64,000 nucleotides of DNA from the NCBI RefSeq assembly GCF_001425045.1, contig NZ_LMDJ01000008.1, forward strand, positions 3,432 through 67,431. Direction: 5' to 3'. Origin of the DNA: Massilia sp. Root351. GTDB lineage: Bacteria; Pseudomonadota; Gammaproteobacteria; Burkholderiales; Burkholderiaceae_D. The stretch's first letter is position 1, and every line of letters begins with the position of its first letter. Positions 16,045-25,388 of the stretch are shown here, piece after piece. A model generated the notes under the pieces. The model did no database searches and was not told where the DNA came from. It saw only the letters and a list, made by a program, of their open reading frames with translations. A program made the position numbers and the translations under genes.

Positions 16045-17187
16045 CTATTTCTTTTTCCTGCGCAGTAACCAGGTAGTAATACCGGTTATAAAAAACAGCG
16101 CCGGCAACAATCCCGCCAGCGCCACCAGCCACTTCACCGAGGCGCCCCCGAGCTGGCCGGAATGCAGAGGGAACAGCGCGGCCAGGAAACGGTCGCCCGG
16201 CTTGCCGGATAAGGGATTGATGGCTTCCAGTATTTTACCGCTGCGCATATCGATGTAAATCCGCAGCGTGCCGGTACGCTGCCAGTCGTCGGCGCGGCGC
16301 AGGCGTGCAATGAATATTCCTTTGTCCGGCTGGCGCGAAATGCCGGCCATGGCGGCGCCGTCGCGCAAATACGGCGCGGCTATCGCCTGCGCCTGGTTCC
16401 AGCTAATCGCGGTTTCGCCTTTTTGCAAGGCTGGCCTCGCGATAGCGCGCCGCTCCGCGCCGGTTTGCGCCACGCTGCCGACCATGGAGCTGACCACTTC
16501 CGGTAATCCGTTGTAAAAGCCCGTCAGCGCCAGCAGCAGTAAAGGCAGCAGCGCCAACAAGCCGATGGAACGGTGCAAGTCGTAATGGCTGCGGTAAGTG
16601 CTCTGATTCAGTTTAATGCGCAGCGCGCGCAGCCATTGGCGCTTGGCTGGCCATGCCAGGTAAAGGCCCACTGCCAGCAGTACCGCAATAGCGGCGCCGA
16701 TATAACCTTGCGCCAAACGGCCGGACTTACCCTGGAACATATTCAAATGCCAGGTCTGCATCATGGGCATCAGATATTGCGCGCCGAATCCCACGGCCGC
16801 CCGGTCGCGGCTGCCCAGCAGCGCGCCGTTGCAGGCATCCAGCAAGGCTTCGCCGGTTTCTATCCCGGGCGCCTTGAACGTGACGCGCCAGCTGCCGCCT
16901 TCGTGGCGCGGCAGGAACACGCCGCCGACGCGGGCTTTCGGCCACTGCGCTTGCACCGTCGCGGCGGCGGCGTCCGGCGTCAGCGGCGCGCTGCACGCCG
17001 CCGCAGGGGTGGAATGGAACAGCTGCGGATTGAGCGCTTCGTCGATCTCGTGTTCGAACACCAGCAGGGTGCCGCTGAGGCCCATCAGCACGAACAGCAG
17101 GCCCAGCGTAAGCCCGGCCCAGCGGTGCAGCCACGCCATGGCCGGACGGAACGAGATGCGGCGCAAGGGAACGGCTGCGGTGGACAT
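16045..17187 (-). CDS. PepSY-associated TM helix protein, probably iron-regulated
   Basis: 380 residues with four membrane helices: WLHRWAGLTLGLLFVLMGLSG (about 19-45), one near 165-185, SIGLLALLPLLLLALTGFY (about 205-225) and a C-terminal one before the RRKKK tail. Two periplasmic PepSY-like regions lie between. This is the PiuB/PepSY_TM architecture found beside siderophore receptors and thought to act as a membrane reductase for iron-siderophores; the conserved histidines in HRW, TWHLN and DLHRS could bind haem. A Fur-like palindrome lies 44 bases before the ATG, which supports iron control. No receptor is adjacent. Confidence 0.82.
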   Translation of the reverse strand: MSTAAVPLRRISFRPAMAWLHRWAGLTLGLLFVLMGLSGTLLVFEHEIDEALNPQLFHSTPAAACSAPLTPDAAAATVQAQWPKARVGGVFLPRHEGGSWRVTFKAPGIETGEALLDACNGALLGSRDRAAVGFGAQYLMPMMQTWHLNMFQGKSGRLAQGYIGAAIAVLLAVGLYLAWPAKRQWLRALRIKLNQSTYRSHYDLHRSIGLLALLPLLLLALTGFYNGLPEVVSSMVGSVAQTGAERRAIARPALQKGETAISWNQAQAIAAPYLRDGAAMAGISRQPDKGIFIARLRRADDWQRTGTLRIYIDMRSGKILEAINPLSGKPGDRFLAALFPLHSGQLGGASVKWLVALAGLLPALFFITGITTWLLRRKKK

Positions 17188-17230
17188 TTTCTCTAAGCAA
17201 TGATTCGGTCAATCCGCATCATAGCATTCG

Positions 17231-17245
17231 TGAGAATAGTTCTCA
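17231..17245. promoter_or_regulatory. candidate Fur box
   Basis: TGAGAA-TAG-TTCTCA is a perfect 6-bp inverted repeat with a three-base spacer. It resembles the GAGAAT/ATTCTC half-sites of proteobacterial Fur boxes. It lies 44 bases upstream of the PepSY gene, a family commonly under Fur control. Confidence 0.6.
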
Positions 17246-17263
17246 ATTACCGGTATCACTCCG

Positions 17264-18370
17264 CTAGTGACGACCCGCCACCGCCGCGCGGTGCGCCAGC
17301 TCGCCCTGCCCGATCTCGGCCAGGATGGTACGCAGGCGCTGGTCCATCAAGCCGCGGCCCGAAATCGCCTGCGGCACCGCCAATTCCGATTCGGTATTCA
17401 ATTCCAGCAGCACCGGGCCTTCCGGACACAAGGCCACGTCCCAATTCTGCAGGCGCAGGCCGGGGAACAGCGCACTGGCGGCGTACACCAGGCGCACCGC
17501 GCGCTGCCAGTCCGGCAAGGCAAAGCCCACCAGCTCGCGGCCGGTGCCGGGATGGCGGCTGATCTCGCCGCCCGGGCCCATGCGGCTGATCACGCGCCGC
17601 ACCAGGCCGCTCTCCGGGTCGACATCGCCCAGGCAGTTGCCGTAGTCGCCGTGCGAGAAATTGTCGAGCATATTGCGGCCCACGGTGATTTTCCAGAACG
17701 CCGTGTGCAGCACCGGCCCGCCGGGCGTGACGAAACAGATGAAGCGCACGCAGCTCACCGCTTCCGACCCCGTCAGCTCCGTGATGGCCGGGTGCGCCTT
17801 GAGCGGGCGCTGGAACAGCATGCCGCCGTACGGCTCGAAATCGAAGGGCTGCAGAAACTGCGGCAGGCCGATCTCGCTGCCGTCCAGCAGGCGCAGGCGC
17901 TCGCCTTCCATGCCGGCCACGCCCAGGACGCCGCGCCCATAGCCGGCCGAGATCGGCTTGACATAGAAGGGGTAGACGTCGCCGCGCAGCCAGGCCAGCA
18001 CCTGGTCTTTGCTGGTGAGCGCGGTTTCGCTGTCGATGCGGCGCCCTGCCGTGGTGTAGGTGGCCAGCGGCTCCGGGGCCGGGAAGCCGGCCGAGCGCAG
18101 GATCACGTGGTTGATCAGCTTGTCGTTTGCCAGCACGCGCGATTGCGGCGCGTTCAATTCGCGGTCCAGTGCGCTGCTCGCGCGCCAGCCGATAAATTCC
18201 GCACGCCTGGCGGGTGTCACGGAGTTGTGCCAGATGCCATAATCGAAATATTCGCTGATCCCGACCGGGGAACGGCGCAATCGAAGGCTGGCGGCCTCCC
18301 ATACTTGCCGAAAAGCGGGTTTACCGCCCGCATCGCGCGCCATCCGCAACTTGCCTAGCAATAGACTCAT
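17264..18370 (-). CDS. ATP-grasp enzyme of unknown substrate
   Basis: 368 residues with an ATP-grasp layout like that of the sugar-transfer-associated or hexapeptide-linked ATP-grasp families. Visible elements are [24 protein letters not shown] (about 82-105), [17 protein letters not shown] (nucleotide-binding lysine and flexible loop, about 137), and the metal-binding [21 protein letters not shown] near 325. Such enzymes join a carboxylate to an amine with ATP. The substrate is unknown. GGAGG precedes the ATG at 18370. It is divergent from the aldo/keto reductase across 63 bases. Confidence 0.72.
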   Translation of the reverse strand: MSLLLGKLRMARDAGGKPAFRQVWEAASLRLRRSPVGISEYFDYGIWHNSVTPARRAEFIGWRASSALDRELNAPQSRVLANDKLINHVILRSAGFPAPEPLATYTTAGRRIDSETALTSKDQVLAWLRGDVYPFYVKPISAGYGRGVLGVAGMEGERLRLLDGSEIGLPQFLQPFDFEPYGGMLFQRPLKAHPAITELTGSEAVSCVRFICFVTPGGPVLHTAFWKITVGRNMLDNFSHGDYGNCLGDVDPESGLVRRVISRMGPGGEISRHPGTGRELVGFALPDWQRAVRLVYAASALFPGLRLQNWDVALCPEGPVLLELNTESELAVPQAISGRGLMDQRLRTILAEIGQGELAHRAAVAGRH

Positions 18371-18433
18371 CGAGACCTCCTCCGGAAGAGAGGAGACCAG
18401 TGTAATGCAAACTTTCACATGCCGGAGGTGGAA

Positions 18434-19282
18434 ATGAAGAGTGTGGTTTTATTGTCGGGCCGACAAGTGCCGGCGCTGGGCCAGGGCACCTGGAACATGG
18501 GCGAAGATCCCACTTACCGCGCGCACGAGGTGGCCGCGCTGCAGCTCGGCATGGACCAGGGCATGACGCTGATCGACACGGCGGAAATGTACGCCGACGG
18601 CGGCAGCGAGGAAGTGGTGGGCGAAGCGATTGCAGGCCGGCGCGACGAGGCCTTTCTTGTAAGCAAAGTCTATCCGCACAACGCCAGCAGGGCCGGCGTG
18701 GTGGCGGCCTGCGAGCGCAGCCTGAAGCGCCTCAAGGTCGAGCAGATCGACCTGTACTTGCTGCACTGGCGCGGCTCGGTGCCCTTGGAGGAAACGCTGG
18801 CCGGCTTCATGGCGCTGCAGCAAGCCGGCAAGATCGGCGCCTATGGCGTCAGCAATTTTGACCTGGCCGACATGCGCGAAGCGCGCGCCCTGCCCGGCGG
18901 CGGCGCCATTGCCGTCAACCAGGTACTGTACAACCTGGCCAAGCGCGGCATTGAATGGGATCTGCTGCCGTGGTCGCAGCAGCAGCAAGTGCCGCTGATG
19001 GCCTACTCGCCGCTGGAATCGAATCCGCTGGAACAGCGCGCCATGCTGGACAACCGCAGCCTGCAAACGGTGGCACGGCGCCACGGCGCCACCCCGGCGC
19101 AGATCGCGCTGGCCTGGCTGCTGCGGCAGGACGGCGTGATCGTCATCCCGAAGGCCGCCAATCCCGACCACATCCGCCAGAACCGCGCCGCGCTCGATTA
19201 CGAACTCAGCGCTGAAGACCTGGCCGAGCTGGACCAGGGCTATCCCCTGCCCCGCCGCCACAGCCCGCTGGCCATGCGCTGA
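18434..19282 (+). CDS. aldo/keto reductase
   Basis: 282 residues forming an AKR barrel. The catalytic tetrad can be placed: Asp in LIDTAEMY, Tyr in the same segment, Lys in [10 protein letters not shown] and His in YLLHWRG. NADPH-binding residues are expected in [14 protein letters not shown] near the C-terminus. It reduces aldehydes or ketones in the cytoplasm; the specific substrate is not predictable. The ATG at 18434 was preferred to that at 18419 because GGAGG sits 6 bases before it. Confidence 0.88.
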   Translation: MKSVVLLSGRQVPALGQGTWNMGEDPTYRAHEVAALQLGMDQGMTLIDTAEMYADGGSEEVVGEAIAGRRDEAFLVSKVYPHNASRAGVVAACERSLKRLKVEQIDLYLLHWRGSVPLEETLAGFMALQQAGKIGAYGVSNFDLADMREARALPGGGAIAVNQVLYNLAKRGIEWDLLPWSQQQQVPLMAYSPLESNPLEQRAMLDNRSLQTVARRHGATPAQIALAWLLRQDGVIVIPKAANPDHIRQNRAALDYELSAEDLAELDQGYPLPRRHSPLAMR

Positions 19283-19298
19283 GCAGGGCGGCCGGCGC

Positions 19299-20222
19299 TC
19301 AGATCGCCGGGCAGCCGCCGGCCTTGTATTTGCAGTGGCGGGCGATGACGGCGCGGATGATGCTCACCAGCTGGCAGGCGGCCGGCCCGGGGCGCTCGGC
19401 GTTGGCGATGATCAGCGACAGCGACAGCTTGCGCTTCTGTCCCACCCGCAGGCGCAGCGGCTTCAGCAGGCCGGAGGCGAGCTGGTGCTGGATCTTGTGC
19501 GTGGCCATCCAGGCAAAACCGAGGCCGGCGCACACCATCTCGGTGCGCGTGGCGGGGCTGGTGACGGTCCAGCGCTGGGCCGTGTTGAGCCAGCCGAAAT
19601 CGCGCGTCGCGGACACGCCGCCGTCGCGCACCACGATGTGCAGGTGCCGCTCCAGGTCGTCCTCGTTCAGGTCGCGGTTCAGGCCGTGCAGCGGGTGGCT
19701 GGGGTGGGCCACGGCCAGGAACTCGATGTCCAGCAGCGCGTCGCCCAGGAAACCGCTGGGCACATAGTTGGCGATCACCACGTCGGCGCGCTTTTCGCGC
19801 AGCACGTCGTCCGAGGCCGACAAAATGGTTTCCTCCAGGTTCACCCGCGTGTGCCGCGCCAGCGGCTCGAACTCCTGCAGGATCTGGATCAGCAGTTCGC
19901 TGGGGAACAGGCTGTCGACCGCGAAGCGCAGTTCGGATTCCCAGCCTTCGTTCAGGCTGGCGGCCAGCTCTTCCAGCTGGAAGGCATCGTCCAGCAGCTC
20001 GCGCGCCTTGCGCAACAGGGTTTCGCCGTTCTGGGTAAGCCGGGCGCGGCGGCCGTCGATTTCCAGCAGTTCAATGCCCAGCTGCTCCTGCAGCTTGGCC
20101 ACCATGTAGCTGACCGAGGACTGGCTGCGGTGCAGCGCTTCCGCCGCCTGCGCGTAGCCGCCGCATTCAACGATGGCTTGCAGCACCTGCCACTGCTCCA
20201 GCGTGCTCCGTGGAATTTTCAT
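19299..20222 (-). CDS. LysR-family transcriptional regulator
   Basis: 307 residues. The N-terminal winged helix-turn-helix is clear (LEQWQVLQAIVECGGYAQAA, then RSQSSVSYMVAKLQEQLGIELL), followed by a long linker helix and a periplasmic-binding-protein-like effector domain. Its ATG shares a base with the TAA stop of the upstream cyclase gene (TAATG), so it is translated from the same message, unusual for a LysR protein that normally stands divergent from its target. The aldo/keto reductase is convergent and is not an obvious target. The inducer is unknown. Confidence 0.87.
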   Translation of the reverse strand: MKIPRSTLEQWQVLQAIVECGGYAQAAEALHRSQSSVSYMVAKLQEQLGIELLEIDGRRARLTQNGETLLRKARELLDDAFQLEELAASLNEGWESELRFAVDSLFPSELLIQILQEFEPLARHTRVNLEETILSASDDVLREKRADVVIANYVPSGFLGDALLDIEFLAVAHPSHPLHGLNRDLNEDDLERHLHIVVRDGGVSATRDFGWLNTAQRWTVTSPATRTEMVCAGLGFAWMATHKIQHQLASGLLKPLRLRVGQKRKLSLSLIIANAERPGPAACQLVSIIRAVIARHCKYKAGGCPAI

Positions 20223-22546
20223 TATTTGCTTTGCATGACGTAAGTACCGTCCCAGTGGTCCGGCGGCGGTTCGGCCGCCAGGCGCAGGCAGCGTTCGATG
20301 TACAGCGCGGCCGCCTTGTCGCCGGGATTGAGCGCCAGCACTTCCTCGAACAGCTTGCGCGCCGCTGCCCACTTGCGCTGGCGGTAGTTGATAATGCCGT
20401 TGCGGAACAGGCCCATGGCGTCGATCAGGTTGGGATAGCTGTCTTCGGTGTGGTAGTCGAGCACCTCGTAGATCGCCACCGGCCTGGTCTTGCCCTGCAC
20501 CACCACGATGTCCAGCTCGCGCGTGCGGTAGGTGCCGCGCAGCGCCCGGTAGGTGAACTCGCTGATCAGGATGTGGGCGCCGTACTGCTTGCAGGCCGAC
20601 TCCAGCCGCGCCGCCAGGTTCACGCCGTCGCCGATGATGGTGTAGTCCATGCGCTTCTTCGAGCCGATATTGCCCGACACCACCTGGTCCGTGTTCAAGC
20701 CGATGCCGATATCGACGGTCAGCTTGCCGTCGCGCACGCGCTGCACGTTCCAGGCGCGCAGCTCGGCCATCATGGCGATGGCGGTGCGCACCGCGCGGTC
20801 CGGGTCGTCCTCGTGCGCCACCGGGATGCCGAAGGCGGCCATGATGGCGTCGCCGATGAATTTGTCCAGCATGCCCGCTTCGCGCTGGATGCAGTCCACC
20901 ATCATGGTGAAGTATTCATTCAGCAAGGCCACCGTGCCCTGCGCGCCGAGCTGCTCGGTGATGGTGGTGAAGCTGCGCACGTCCGAGAACAGCACCGTGG
21001 CGTTGACGTTCTTGCCACCCAGCATTTCGGCGCCGTTGGCCACCATCTGGTCAGCGATGCCGGGGTCCATATAGCGCGACATGGTGGCTTTTAGCCGCTT
21101 TTCACTGGAGATATCTTCCAGCATCAGCATCCAGCCGATGCGCTTCTTCTCCACCGACAACAGCGGCTGCACGTTGAAATTGACGGAAATGGTGTCCTCG
21201 CCGACGATCAGCGGCGCGTCCATGAAGTGCTCGGCCACATGGTTTTCCTCCACCAGGCGCAGCTTGTCCAGCACCCAGGTGTTGGGGCCGGTGAAGAACT
21301 CCGCCGCCGGCCGCCCCAGCAGCTGGGCCGCCTCGGCGCGCAGGATGCGCAGGCCGGCCGCATTGCAGGTGACGATTTTCTCCTGCCCGTCGAGGGTGAT
21401 GACGCCGTTGGACATCGACTCCAGCATGGCCTCGTTGTAGTTCTTCATCTGCTGCACGTCGGCAAACAGCTTGGCATTTTCCAGCGCGATCGAAATCTGC
21501 GCCGTGAACGCCCGCAGCCGCGATTCGTCCTCCAGGCTGAACGGACCGCCGCGCTTGTTCAGCACCTGCGTCACCCCTATGGTCTTGCCATGCTTATTGA
21601 CGATGGGCACGCACAGGATGGAGCGCGTGAAAAAGCCGGTGCGCTTGTCGAACGCCGGGTTGAAGCGCAGGTCGGCATAGGCGTAGGGGATGTTGATGGT
21701 CTTGCCGGAGCTGAACACGGCGCCGGCGATGCCGGCCGTGTTCGGCAGGCGGATCTGCAGCGAGTCCAGCCCCTGCCCCACCTCCGACCACAGCTCGCCG
21801 GTCTTCTCGTCGTTCAGGAACAGCGTCGAGCGTTCGGCACTGAGCAGGCGGGTGGCTTCGCCCATCACGCGCTGCAGCAGCGAGCCGAGCTTGATGTCGG
21901 CGGTCACTTCGGACACCACGTCGATGAATTCCATCTCCTGGCGCCGCACTTTCTGCATGCTTTCCAGGAAACGCGCGCTTTGCAGCGCCAGCGTGCCCTG
22001 CGTGGTCAGCGCCGCCAGCAGTTCCAGATCCTTGCGGGTGAACTGGCCGCGCTGCTTGTTCAGCGTTTGCGACACGCCGATGATCTCGCCCTTGAAGGTG
22101 CGGATCGGCACGCACAGGATGTTGCGGGTGACAAAGCCGGTCTGCTCGTCGATGGCGCGGTTGAAACGCTGGTCGGCATAGGCGTCGGCAATCATCAGCG
22201 GCTCGCCGGTGGTGAACACGTGGCCGGCAATGCCGGAACTGTTCAGGAAGCGGATCTCACGCTGGGTTTCGCCCTGCGCCACGCGCGAGAACAGTTCATT
22301 GGTCTCCGGGTCGTTCAGGAACAGCGTGCCGCGCTCGGCCTCCAGCTCCTCGGTGGTCACCTCCACCAGCGCGGTGAGGATCTCGTCCAGCGTGTCGTAG
22401 GCCGCCATGCGGCGCGATACTTCCAGCAGCAGCTCGGCCATGCGCAAGCGCGACTGCGCGCCCGATGCCGCGCGCGGCAGGCCGCCCTGGCCGCGCTGCC
22501 TGCCCCCGCCGCCGGGGACGACGCCGCCCTTTGCCATATCGTTCAT
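20222..22546 (-). CDS. GAF-GAF-PAS class III adenylate/guanylate cyclase
   Basis: 774 residues. Two GAF domains (about 50-195 and 213-370) have nearly matching ERGTLFLND/ERSTLFLND and NILCVPI/SILCVPI segments. A PAS-like domain follows (about 372-490), then a class III cyclase domain (about 510-690) with metal aspartates in LFSDVRSFTTI and FIGDAIMAAFG and the IIGDGVNLAARLE segment. A TPR-like helical tail closes the protein. The Lys in DKFIGD fits the adenine-selecting position, so cAMP is the more likely product. It has no membrane segment. Its start overlaps the stop of the coiled-coil gene (ATGA) and its stop overlaps the LysR start, so three genes are coupled. Confidence 0.88.
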   Translation of the reverse strand: MNDMAKGGVVPGGGGRQRGQGGLPRAASGAQSRLRMAELLLEVSRRMAAYDTLDEILTALVEVTTEELEAERGTLFLNDPETNELFSRVAQGETQREIRFLNSSGIAGHVFTTGEPLMIADAYADQRFNRAIDEQTGFVTRNILCVPIRTFKGEIIGVSQTLNKQRGQFTRKDLELLAALTTQGTLALQSARFLESMQKVRRQEMEFIDVVSEVTADIKLGSLLQRVMGEATRLLSAERSTLFLNDEKTGELWSEVGQGLDSLQIRLPNTAGIAGAVFSSGKTINIPYAYADLRFNPAFDKRTGFFTRSILCVPIVNKHGKTIGVTQVLNKRGGPFSLEDESRLRAFTAQISIALENAKLFADVQQMKNYNEAMLESMSNGVITLDGQEKIVTCNAAGLRILRAEAAQLLGRPAAEFFTGPNTWVLDKLRLVEENHVAEHFMDAPLIVGEDTISVNFNVQPLLSVEKKRIGWMLMLEDISSEKRLKATMSRYMDPGIADQMVANGAEMLGGKNVNATVLFSDVRSFTTITEQLGAQGTVALLNEYFTMMVDCIQREAGMLDKFIGDAIMAAFGIPVAHEDDPDRAVRTAIAMMAELRAWNVQRVRDGKLTVDIGIGLNTDQVVSGNIGSKKRMDYTIIGDGVNLAARLESACKQYGAHILISEFTYRALRGTYRTRELDIVVVQGKTRPVAIYEVLDYHTEDSYPNLIDAMGLFRNGIINYRQRKWAAARKLFEEVLALNPGDKAAALYIERCLRLAAEPPPDHWDGTYVMQSK

Positions 22547-22983
22547 GCGGCCGCGCCTTCCAGCGCGCTGCGCAGCGCGCGTATGGTGTCCTGTAACTGC
22601 TGCACCTCGGCGCGCTGCGCGCTGGCGCTCTGCTGCTGCAGGCTGGCGTGCTCGGCGAGCGCGCGCTCCAGCCCGGTACGCAGCACCGCGATGGTGTCGC
22701 GCAACTGGGCGATTTCGGCGAGGGAAGCGGCCAGCGCGGCCTTGACGGCGTTGTCGCGCTCGCCGTGCGCCAGCTCCAGCGCATCGCGCAGCGACAACAC
22801 GGTGGCGCGCAGTTGCTGCGTGTCGTTGTGCGCTGCGGCCTGCGCGTCCTGCACCTGGCGCTGGCGCTCGTGCTGGGCCTGTTCCAGTTCGGTGCGCAGC
22901 ACAACGACAGTGCGCTGCAGGTCGCGCACTTCGGACAGGGCAAGACTGAGTGCGTCCGGCTCGGCGTGGATGGTGTTTGTCAT
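22543..22983 (-). CDS. coiled-coil protein coupled to the cyclase
   Basis: 146 residues, almost entirely heptad-patterned and rich in Glu, Gln, Ala and Leu (LSEVRDLQRTVVVLRTEL and three further similar repeats: LRATVLSLRDALELA, LRDTIAVLRTGLERA, LQDTIRALRSALEGA). The repeat spacing, about 36-40 residues, suggests internal duplication of one coiled-coil unit. No enzymatic domain is seen. Its stop overlaps the cyclase ATG by four bases, so it is probably made in step with the cyclase and may dimerise with it or tether it; that is inference. Confidence 0.68.
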   Translation of the reverse strand: MTNTIHAEPDALSLALSEVRDLQRTVVVLRTELEQAQHERQRQVQDAQAAAHNDTQQLRATVLSLRDALELAHGERDNAVKAALAASLAEIAQLRDTIAVLRTGLERALAEHASLQQQSASAQRAEVQQLQDTIRALRSALEGAAA

Positions 22984-23050
22984 GCAGCAATCATACCATC
23001 CGTCCCGGCCGGGGAAAACCGCGCTGCCGGCCCCGGCCGACGTCGCCGCG

Positions 23051-25225
23051 CTACAGTTTCCACTCCAGTCCGGCCCGGAACTGCGCCGCGCCGGGCGCCA
23101 GCGAGTTGCGGCGCAGGCTGCCGCGGGCGTCGGTGTAGGTATATTCTTCCAGCCAATCCTCGGCCAGCGCGCTGACAATGGAGAGCCGGAGCGCGTGTTT
23201 GGGCGTGAACTTGTACAGCAGATAGACGTCCAGGTCACGCTTGGCCGTCACGAAACTGGACTGTTCCGTGCTGATCCGCATCACTCCGCCGCGCTTGAAG
23301 ATAAAGCTGCCGCCGGCCGTCAACGCCCCGTCCGCCGATTTGTAGTCCGCACCCAGCGTGGCCGTCAGTGGCAACTGCTGGTTCAGGCGGTTGTACGGGC
23401 CGGGCACCGCATCGACGCGCGACCAGTTGCGGCTGACACTGGCGCGCAAGTCGAGCGCATGCGCGGTTTGCATCACCGCCTTGAGCGGAAATTTGGCCTC
23501 CAGTTCCAGCCCGCGCGCCACCGCCTTGCCGTCATTGACCGAGGTTTGCACCCAGCGGCCCTCTTCAAGCAGCAGCCCCGGGCGCGTGTAGTCGCTCACC
23601 TTGCGCACGAAGCCGCTGGCGCTCAGCAAGGCCGATTCCGACCAGTAATGCTCGTATGCCAGGTCCAGCCCCAGCGCCAGTTCCGGCTTCAATGCGGGGT
23701 TGCCGCGCTGGTCGGGCGTGTTCTGGGTGTTGTTGACAGCCAGGAAGCGGCGCGGTATCAGCATGGTGGTGGCCGGCGCCTTATAGGTGCGCGTCAGCGC
23801 CAGGCGCACCTGGTCCTTGCTATCCGGTATTTTCCATAAACCCTGGAAGACCGGACTCAGCACACTGCTGCGGTTGCGCACCGGGTCGAAGCCCGCGCCG
23901 TGGCTGTCGGTCTGCAACCCTTCCCAGCGCAGCCCGGCGTAAATCGACAGGCGCGGCGTGAAGTCCCATTCGTCCTGCGCATATAGCGCCAGGCGCCGCA
24001 CGTCGGCGCTGAAATCCTCGTCCATAGTGGAGGCGCGCCCGCCCGCCAGCGGCACTTCGCGCTGCAGGCGGGTATCGTCGCGGCGGCTGTCGGCGCCGTC
24101 CCAGCCCATCGACAGCGCGTGGCCGGGCACCAGCGGGGTCGAGTATTTGCCGGTGAACGTGTAGCCGCGCTCCTTGGACAGCGTATCCACCTGGCGGTCC
24201 AGCCCCGGCACGGCGTGGCTGGAGCCGGTCTGGCGCGTCCCGTTGCTGAGCCGGTTGGCGTTCAGGCCCAGCTTGGTATCCAGCTTGCCGCCGCCGGCCA
24301 GCTTGTGCACCCAGTTGAGATCGGTGCGGTAGTAGTCATTGCGCTGGTGCAGGTCGTTGGCGGTGGCGTCGAATTCCTGCGGCGCGCCAAACACCGTGGC
24401 CGTATCGACGGTGCCGACGAAGCGGTAACGGTTGGAGGCGATAAGGTTCTGCGAGGTCAGCGTGTCGCCGTTGGCCAGCGTCCAGTTCAGGCGCGGCGCC
24501 AGGCTGAGGTTCTCCAGCCGGCCCACGTCGTTGGACTCGGCATGGCGCAGCAGCCTGGCGCGGCCGGCCGCATCGGCGCCGTTGTCGTCGATCAGCTTGA
24601 GCCAGTGGAAGTTCAGCCGGTTCATGCTCAGCACGGACGAGTAGGAGAAATTGCCCTCCTTGTCGGACAGGGTGAAGACGCCGTTTGCCTGCGAAAAATC
24701 GTTGCCGCGGCCAGCCGTGGCCTTCAGCTCGCGCTGCGCGCTCCTGACCGCCTTCTTGAGCACGATGTTGATGGTGCCGGCGATGGCCTGCGTGCTGAAT
24801 TCGGCGCTCGCCGCGCGCATGATCTCCACCCGTTCGATGGCGTCCGGCGACAGCTGGTCCACCGCAAAGCCGGCGGGCGCGCGCTCGCCGTTCAGCAGGA
24901 TTTGCGTGTAGCCACTACCCAGCCCGCGCAGCCGGATGTCGACCGCACCGCCGCGCCCGCCGGTCACGGTCACGCCCGGCAGCCGTTTCAGCACATCGGC
25001 GACGTTGCTGTCGCCGTAGCGCAGGATCTCCTCGCTGCCTACAATGATCTTGCTGGCCGTGTCGTCGCGCCGCGCGTCGTAGCCGGCCCCGGACGCTGTC
25101 ACTTCCACTTTCTGTATAGACGTCTTCTCATCCTTCAATAGAGCCGGCGCCGCCCAGGCATTCAGGGCGGAAGCCACGGCGGCAGCGGCGAGCGACAAAT
25201 TAATTGCAGTATGAAAGCGAGGCAT
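23051..25225 (-). CDS. TonB-dependent outer-membrane receptor
   Basis: 724 residues: signal peptide (1 to about 26, ending LNAWA), plug domain with YGDSNVADVLKRLPGVTV and GGAVDIRLRGLGSGYTQILLNG (about 70-115) and VEIMRAASAEFSTQAIAGTINIVL, then a beta-barrel ending in LAPGAAQFRAGLEWKL, a terminal phenylalanine-free but leucine-ending barrel strand. It imports a scarce ligand across the outer membrane using TonB. The ligand is unknown; no siderophore or cobalamin genes are adjacent, and no clear Fur box was seen upstream. It lies 67 bases upstream of the coiled-coil/cyclase genes on the same strand only by order, with psd divergent on its other side. Confidence 0.88.
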   Translation of the reverse strand: MPRFHTAINLSLAAAAVASALNAWAAPALLKDEKTSIQKVEVTASGAGYDARRDDTASKIIVGSEEILRYGDSNVADVLKRLPGVTVTGGRGGAVDIRLRGLGSGYTQILLNGERAPAGFAVDQLSPDAIERVEIMRAASAEFSTQAIAGTINIVLKKAVRSAQRELKATAGRGNDFSQANGVFTLSDKEGNFSYSSVLSMNRLNFHWLKLIDDNGADAAGRARLLRHAESNDVGRLENLSLAPRLNWTLANGDTLTSQNLIASNRYRFVGTVDTATVFGAPQEFDATANDLHQRNDYYRTDLNWVHKLAGGGKLDTKLGLNANRLSNGTRQTGSSHAVPGLDRQVDTLSKERGYTFTGKYSTPLVPGHALSMGWDGADSRRDDTRLQREVPLAGGRASTMDEDFSADVRRLALYAQDEWDFTPRLSIYAGLRWEGLQTDSHGAGFDPVRNRSSVLSPVFQGLWKIPDSKDQVRLALTRTYKAPATTMLIPRRFLAVNNTQNTPDQRGNPALKPELALGLDLAYEHYWSESALLSASGFVRKVSDYTRPGLLLEEGRWVQTSVNDGKAVARGLELEAKFPLKAVMQTAHALDLRASVSRNWSRVDAVPGPYNRLNQQLPLTATLGADYKSADGALTAGGSFIFKRGGVMRISTEQSSFVTAKRDLDVYLLYKFTPKHALRLSIVSALAEDWLEEYTYTDARGSLRRNSLAPGAAQFRAGLEWKL

Positions 25226-25349
25226 GGCGCAGTATAACTTTGCAAAAAAGGCTACATTTTCTCATAATTGCTTGTTATTGGGAAATAGATTCAATCGTGC
25301 GCCCTGTCGCTATGGGAGCAGAAAATGTCCTCTGCGCGTGGCGCGCCGT

Positions 25350-25355
25350 TATAAT
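25350..25355 (+). promoter_or_regulatory. -10 element of the psd promoter
   Basis: A perfect TATAAT stands 34 bases before the psd GTG start, giving a plausible short leader. No good -35 hexamer is visible 16-18 bases upstream (GTCCTC), so the promoter may be weak or activator-dependent. Confidence 0.4.
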
Positions 25356-25388
25356 GCGTATTCGTCTATATTGATAGGTGTGATAACT

